From positions 1,098,220 to 1,162,219 of the forward strand of contig BCHH01000008.1 in NCBI GenBank assembly GCA_001599595.1: DNA of 64,000 bases, written 5' to 3'. The notes under the pieces are model-generated. The model was not told the origin of the DNA and made no database searches. It saw only the letters and a list, made by a program, of their open reading frames with translations. This DNA comes from Beverwykella pulmonaria (taxonomy: Eukaryota > Ascomycota > Dothideomycetes > Pleosporales > Melanommataceae). Shown piece after piece: positions 57,809-64,000 of this stretch; position 1 is the first letter of the stretch; every line of letters starts with the position of its first letter. Both the position numbers and the translations under genes were made by a program.

Positions 57809-60800
57809 ATGGGTTCAGACGACTTAGTCGACTTCGACATCATCGAAAATCAGAAGGAAAACATACAGTCCCTACCAAGCGGACGCTCTGCAAAAGCACT
57901 GGCACAACTCTTCACTCCGCCTCTGTCGTCAGGTGTCGGGAAGACACCATCCCCAGCCCAGACGCAGGATTCGAATAACGCAACGCGAATGCAGTTTGAA
58001 AAGGAGCTGCATGCCATCGACGACTCCGACGACCCGCTTGACATCTACGACCGATACGTCAAATGGACGCTAGACGCATACCCATCTGCTCAGAACACAC
58101 CACAGTCACAGCTCTGTACACTCCTCGAGCGCGCGACGAAGGCCTTTCAGTCTTCAACACACTACAAGAACGACCCGCGATATCTCAAGCTATGGCTGCA
58201 CTACATCCGATTCTTCTCCGATACGCCGCGAGAAACATTCGCGTATCTTGCTCAACATAATATCGGCGACGGCTTAGCGCTCTTCTATGAAGAATTCGCC
58301 GCATGGCTGGAGATGGCCGGACGATGGACACAGGCTGAGGAGGTGTACAACCTTGGAATTGAACGAGACGCCCGCCCGGTGGAGCGCCTCGTTCGTAAGT
58401 ATGGCGAATTTCAGCATCGATTCGAGAGCCGACCACAGGAAGCTACCGAGCCTTCCAGTCCTGCTTTGCCCGCAGTGCGACCAGCCCTCGCCGCCAAAGT
58501 TGACCCCTTCGCCCACACAACATCCTCCACAATCGACCCTCAAGCACAAGGACGCGCTCGCACGAGTGGAGCTACTTCAAAGTCGGGAAAGCAGAAGCTT
58601 GCTATTTTTTCGGATGGAGATGAACCCGCGAAGACGGGATCCAGCGGTAGTTCCAAGGGCTGGGACAGTATCGGTACGCTAGGAGATCGTAAGAAGGAGA
58701 ACACTACAGAGGCTCGGCCTTGGGCTGGAGAGAAGTTGCAGGTTGGCAAGAAGAACACAGGCGTTCAGAAGATGATGATATTCAAGGACGAGGTAAGTCT
58801 CACTATCTGCATGCCCCCCCTTCAATTATTTACGATCACAGGACTAATTGGTTGGCGTTTGCTTTGCATGTATCTCAGACTGTATCAGACTCCAATATTG
58901 AGAAGATAAACCATCATCCATTCCGTGAACAACAATCTAACATCAATCCGAAAACTGGGAGGGTCGAAGTTGTCATTGTCGATTTGGTTCAGGTCTATCC
59001 TAATCCTACTGACCCAATGGCCGCTGAAAATTCGTTTGAAGAGCTCCGAGCAAGGCACCGGGGCTGGCTAGACTTCGACTGGGCAGCTATACGGCGAGAG
59101 AAACAGGAAAAGTTGAACCAAAAAGTCGAAGCGCAATCTGTAGGTAAAGCAGCAAAGACTAAAGCAGCACCTTTGGCGCCAAAGAAGCTTGTAGATCAAG
59201 CTTTTAAGCCTCAAACGGTACCACTGAAGGGAGGCATTGAGGAAAACCTGACTCTGAATGATGAAAACCAGCCGCCTTCCCAAGCTGAATTAGAAAAGGC
59301 AAAGATAGCGAAGAAGGCTCGGCGGGAGGAGCGTGCAAACCGAACGAGGAAAATCAAAGTGATGGAAGTGCGAGAGATTCGAGCTGAGACACAGACCAGT
59401 ATGATCTCATGGCAGATTCCATATACCGGTTAGACGAACGCTAACATTTCTGCAGTCCAAACGAATCTTGACTCCCCAACCGGGCGTAAAATAAAACGAA
59501 AGAAAGGTGGCGGAGCTGAAGCAACCCTGACCCTGCATACTAAAGAAGCAATGGATGAGATCTACGACATATTCAATCAGCCCTTGAAAACAACTGGAGA
59601 GTCGGCTGCCGAATCCGACATCGCAGAGGAGAGCAGTGATGACGATGACTACACCAGTGCAGGAGAAAGTACGGGCACGGGTCTGATATCATGTGCTGCT
59701 AGCGAGTTTGGAGACGATACTACAGCAGCAGACTTCACTCTCAAAACAACAATCGATGACGACGAAGAGGAAGAAGAGGGCAGAGATGATACCGAGGCTG
59801 ATGACACCGACGTCAAAAGTGTTTCAGCGTGGTCTGAATTCACAGAGAGCAAGCATGTGCCCAAGGAACATCGCCGCAGTGAATCGGACGACGAGTTCGA
59901 GGCTTCTGAGGATGGCTCGTTTGAGGATTTGGCAGTGTCGGACAACCATTCCGAACATGGCAACGACTTTATCACGCCAACATCTCCTCACGCTCCACCA
60001 GCAACACTGCCGACTCGCTTCATCCCCGTATCATTGGATGGCTATGACGCTCCAACTCGGCCGTATCGTGATCCTGTACAAGCCGCCAACAATCGTCTCC
60101 CTTTTATGACACCCATTGTGGAGAAGACTGAATCATCCATTGGGGTTGCGACCACACGCTCGCAGAAAGAGTACATATCGGCCAAAACCCCGTCGCGCTC
60201 GAAGGGGACTCCTGCCATACTGGAAGATGATGGTGAGCCGTGGAGTAGCCCCTTCCAAGACGTCAGTGGACAAGGTATTGATGGCTCAGGAAAAGCTACT
60301 AAATTGGCTTTAAGAGAGGCAAAGAAGACGCACATTTTGCAAAACAAGGACACAGACACAAAATACTCGAAACCAAGTGGTCCCATAATCAAAGATGCTC
60401 AATGCAATCCTGTCGACGAAGCCATTCGAGAAGTCATCCTGAGTCAAATACACCCACCTCTGGCCTCGTACGATGGTTACTCTGCAGATACTGATAGAGT
60501 CTATGGAAAAGGTGCTGAGATACGAAAATACACAAAGGCAGCCTTGAAGATCAGCAAAACCTCTGGCGAAAAGACTGCAACAAACTTAACACTGCCTCCA
60601 ACTCTCGAATTCGATGCATCTGACAGGTCATACAGAGTCAAACGTGAGCTCGGAAAAGGTGCATTTGCCCCAGTTTACCTGGTTGAAGGCACGATTGCCG
60701 AGGAAGATGAAAATGAAGACGAAGAGAAGCCAGTCCAAATGAGAAACGGTGAATCTGGTCTGAAACGCCGGGCACTCGAAGCCATGAAAATGGAAGATCC

Positions 60801-61662
60801 GCCGTCCGCATGGGAATTTTACATCATGAGGCAAGCAAAGAAACGCCTTGGTGTTTCTCGCGCGACGGACTCGATCATTCACGCCTACGAGATGCATATG
60901 TTCAAAGACGAATGTTACCTGATCGAGGAGTTCCGAGATCAAGGCACATTACTCGACCTGGTCAACATTGCCCGGGCTGATAACGGTGTGATGGACGAAC
61001 AACTAGCCATGTTCTTCACAATCGAACTCTTCCGAACTGTCGAGTCGCTTCATTCCAAGAATCTCATCCATGGAGATCTGAAAGCGGATAACATACTGGT
61101 GCGTTTCGATGCCCTCCCGCGGGATGACTACTGGGATCCGCAATACCACCGTGACGGACGAAACGGCTGGGCAGCCAAAGGCATTGCCTTGATCGACTTT
61201 GGTCGCGGGATCGACATGAAGGTTTTCAAGCCTGGTGTTCAGTTTATTGCGGACTGGCCCACAACTGAAGCCGATTGCGCAGAAATGAGAGAGCTTCGGC
61301 CCTGGACCTACCAAGTCGACTATCACGGACTTGCAGGTATCGTTCACAACCTGCTCTTCGGAAAGTACATATCTACCACCGTGGAGCGCGGTGCCATTCT
61401 CGGTGCTGGCGCAACGAAGACATATCGAATTCGAGAGAGCTTGAAGCGATATTGGCAGACGGACATTTGGAACGAGGTTTTGGATCTGTTGTTGAACCCC
61501 TTGATGCACCTGGAGCCCGAAGAGGGAAGGAAGCTGCCCGTACTGAATGGCATGAAGGCTGTCAGAGAGAGAATGGAGGTGTACTTGGAAGGCAACTGTG
61601 AGAAGGGTGTTGGGCTGAAAGCTCTGGTGCGGCGCATGGAAGAAGCCGTGAAGAAACGATGA
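57809..61662 (+). CDS. BUB1: Spindle checkpoint kinase BUB1 (MadBub-type)
   Basis: Kinetochore kinase and scaffold of the spindle assembly checkpoint. Three exons: 57809..58792, 58879..59398 and 59456..61662 (introns 86 and 57 nt), giving 1236 aa. The N terminus has a KEN box (K16-N18) and a TPR domain (about 60-220: DPLDIYDRYVKWTLDAYPS, DPRYLKLWLHYIRF, ALFYEEFAAWLEMAGRWTQAEEVYNLGI). A second KEN lies at 296-298. A GLEBS-like segment (SFEELRARHRGW, near 381) and a CD1-like motif (MDEIYDIFNQPL, from 534) follow. The kinase occupies about 893-1230: glycine loop ELGKGAFAPVYLV, catalytic HGDLKADN, metal-binding LIDFGRG. All catalytic landmarks are intact, so the kinase is probably active. Confidence 0.95.
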
Positions 61663-62134
61663 TGGCGATTTGGTTCCTTAGTATCACGCTGGCGTATGGT
61701 CCTGCACACATTTCAAGGAGTATGGTTCAAGTGTTAATGATGGCGGATGATACCTACCCTACTGAATGCAACTCTTTCTGTTCGAGCCCTCCCTGACTAA
61801 TCAACTGCACCGCCACTTTGCCCAGAATGAATGACAACGCGGTGGGGCGGGATGGTCCGTGCCGCGATTTCCCCAGCTTAGGCAACGGCACCTTGTAGCT
61901 TCACTTGCTTCGTCTGCAATTTGGTTCTTTTACCCAGCCCGTCCACTGCCTGGCCACTCACACTCACACTTGACTTTGCCTAAACCTACTGTGAAGCTCG
62001 CAAGGCGAACTGCGGCAGCATAGCGGCCTTGCAGGCACCAACACCTCTCCACCACCCCCCCACCACACTCTCCTCTATAAAAACATCCACGCGCGGTCTC
62101 TAACCAGTGGGACCTCTCCTCGCCGAGCAGTAGA
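61663..62134. other. Intergenic upstream of CSN3
   Basis: 472 nt holding the BUB1 3' end and CSN3 promoter; no gene. Confidence 0.5.
62076..62082 (+). promoter_or_regulatory. TATA box upstream of CSN3
   Basis: TATAAAA, 53-59 nt before the CSN3 ATG, in a pyrimidine-rich context. Confidence 0.55.
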
Positions 62135-63873
62135 ATGTCTTCTGAGCTACTTAGCCTGCTGTTCTCCTTCCAGCCTGATGCACCTGAAGTGCAGCAGAAA
62201 CGCGACTATGACACCCATGCTCGCGATTTCGTTGTACGGGTTGCAAGCGTTTCTCACCAGCATTTCTTGAAGGGGGCAGACACCTCGCAGGATATCCTTG
62301 ATGTATGTATAATCCTTCCTCTGGGTGCCCAGTCTCCGCTGATTATAACAGGTGCTCAACCCAAACGTGAATACAATAGCTTATCTCTACGCTCTGCGAA
62401 TCCGCATTGCCGCCCTGGCCGACAACCCCAAGTCGCAGAAGAGCATCCCTGAACAGCTCAGACCCGGCGGCACGTTGTGGAACAAGGTCGTCCAATTCCT
62501 GGAGACATGCGACCCGGTGCAGATACGATACGTTGGGCCGGAGTGGAGAAAGCTCGTGGAGCAAGTCGAGCTTATAGCGCGGGTCATGGGAACGGTACGT
62601 CGATGTCGACATACCCTTTGTCTATAACAAACCCCTGACAATACTACAGCCTAGTCTTGCTATCTCCCCGATCCGCTCGGGAATGATCCAGCTTGATCCA
62701 AGCACAGGCACATTCACCTTGACGCACCTGCATTTTGTACGGCTGTGCGTAGAAACACGCTCATACTCCGCAGCCCTCCCTATTCTTGACAACTACATTC
62801 ATAGTCTGCCCTCTAAAATCCCGCAAATCGTCCGGGAAAGCCTAGAATACTCAGTGCCTTGTGCAGAGCACAACAACAGCGGAGAGTACATTCACGTCGA
62901 GTCTGGCCACACGGACAAGATCGCCCTCCGAGATGTGCAGGAGTATTATATTCTAGGAGCCATGGCATATATCGGCACAGGTCAGTTCAAGAAAGCCATG
63001 GAGTTTCTAGAGCACGTCCTTGTCGTGCCTGCGAATAATGTAGCAAACGGCCTGATGCTTGAGGCGTACAAGAAGTGGGTCCTGGTGAGCTGTCTGGTGG
63101 AAGGATCGGTGAGTCAATCTTTGCAAATTTTACACCGCTTTTTCTTACGAGTGATAGCAAAAAGGTGTACCCCGAACTGCGAATGGACACGCCATCAAGA
63201 TGATACGGTCTGCAGCTAAAGCGTACGAGGCGCTTGCCGGAGCTTTCATACAGCTGAACAATCTCCCGAAACTCAGAGCTCAGATCAATGCGGGTAGAGA
63301 TATATGGGCAGAGGTAAGCTCGTGCCTTTTCAATATACCTAATTTCAGGTTTTCCGTTCATGGTAGACCGCTTACACGTTCGTCTAGGATGGCAATACAG
63401 GACTAGTAAATGAGCTACAGGATCAGCAGTATCGGTTCTATGTTACCCGTCTCTCGCGGACCTTCTCCGCTATTCCAGTATCCAACATCTCCAATGCAGT
63501 GGGCGGCAATGCCGAAGAGCTCACGGAATACCTAACCAAACTAATCAAGAATGGGAGCCTGAATGCGCGCATCGAACAGTCAACCAAGGCAGACGTCGGT
63601 GTCGTTCTGCGCTTCTTCCTCGACCCTACCCAAGGGCCACTTGCTAAGACGGAGAAGCAGCAGCAGCATGCACTTTTCGAGCAGACGCAAAGGACCAACC
63701 TTCTCGCTGAGCAGGTAAAGAGTGTCGACTATCGTTTAAGCTTAACACGGGAGTACGTCGACCACATTAAGAAGCAGAACAAAAAGGCGGCGGCGGGCGG
63801 CGGGGATGTCATGGACACCACCTGGGATGATGGAATGGACCCCGAGGAAGACATCATGGGAGACTTGCACTGA
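62135..63873 (+). CDS. CSN3: COP9 signalosome subunit 3
   Basis: PCI-domain subunit of the COP9 signalosome, which removes Nedd8/Rub1 from cullins. Five exons: 62135..62302, 62352..62594, 62650..63108, 63158..63313 and 63388..63873 (introns 49, 55, 49 and 74 nt), giving 503 aa. The N-terminal helical repeats contain HARDFVVRVASVSHQHFLKG and VLNPNVNTIAYLYALRIRIAAL. The central block (FTLTHLHFVRLCVETRSYSAALPILDNYI and VQEYYILGAMAYIGTGQFKKAMEFLEHVL) is characteristic of CSN3. The PCI winged helix falls near 340-430 (YRFYVTRLSRTFSAIPVSNIS...ELTEYLTKLIKNGSLNARIEQ). The C terminus is acidic (DTTWDDGMDPEEDIMGDLH). Two adjacent SCF-related themes occur in the window (CSN3 and the F-box-like protein), but they are 20 kb apart. 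Confidence 0.92.
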
Positions 63874-64000
63874 GAGGGTCAGTCAGTGTACAGACATGTG
63901 TCTTGACGTGAGATTGGCGACGACATTTGGCGGGCCGCGATCTTACCACGCATTTCCGAATGAAAGAGGCTCAGTGCCGTCCGCAGCGGTACGCACTTGC
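63874..64000. other. Right window edge, no feature
   Basis: 127 nt after the CSN3 stop; nothing recognised. Confidence 0.5.

Overview
The window looks like an ordinary euchromatic stretch of a filamentous ascomycete chromosome (Pezizomycotina, most likely Dothideomycetes). The evidence is the short GT-AG introns of about 45-75 nt with CTAAC/CTGAC-type branch sites, moderate GC, gene spacing near 2.5 kb and the gene content: a Zn2Cys6 regulator, an Atg26-type sterol glucosyltransferase with PH and GRAM domains, fungal RCO1, SLD2 and BUB1. The class-level placement is inference. I see no transposons, tRNAs, rRNAs, CRISPR arrays or viral genes. Almost every gene is spliced, so I rebuilt exon-intron models by hand from splice sites and reading-frame phase; every multi-exon model listed is in frame from ATG to stop.

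Left part (1-17 kb): an unresolved fragment at the left edge; a proline-rich disordered hypothetical protein (-); RRP14/SURF6 (+); a head-to-head pair of mitochondrial complex I genes, NDUFS8 (-) and acyl carrier protein NDUFAB1 (+); VPS74 (+); an SNF5-family chromatin remodelling subunit (+), followed by an exact 55-bp tandem duplication; an EEP-family phosphoesterase (+); and PA2G4/Ebp1 (+).

Middle (17-43 kb): RCO1 (+, Rpd3S subunit); cytosolic asparaginyl-tRNA synthetase (-) with TGACTC elements in its promoter; a DOPA-4,5-dioxygenase-like protein (+); SRP14 (-) head-to-head with SGD1/NOM1 (+); dihydrolipoamide dehydrogenase LPD1 (+); SLD2 (+); RPN12 (+); mitochondrial ribosomal protein uL11m (-); a Zn2Cys6 transcription factor (-); and an F-box-like protein (-).

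Right part (43-64 kb): FCP1 (-), ATG26 (-), vacuolar aspartic protease PEP4 (-), an EI24/RRT8-like membrane protein with a polyglutamine tail (-), a diaminopropionate ammonia-lyase-like PLP enzyme (+), a BUB1 (MadBub-type) checkpoint kinase (+) and COP9 signalosome subunit 3 (+).

Functionally this is mostly housekeeping: ribosome biogenesis and translation (RRP14, PA2G4, AsnRS, SRP14, SGD1, uL11m), mitochondrial energy metabolism (NDUFS8, ACP, LPD1), chromatin and transcription (SNF5, RCO1, FCP1), cell cycle (SLD2, BUB1) and protein turnover or trafficking (RPN12, CSN3, PEP4, ATG26, VPS74). I found no convincing novel multi-gene system. The most interesting signals are regulatory and architectural: the shared complex I promoter, an overlapping MCB/X-box motif before BUB1, stop-free in-frame introns, a uORF overlapping the FCP1 start, and a single BUB1-type gene carrying two KEN boxes plus a kinase.
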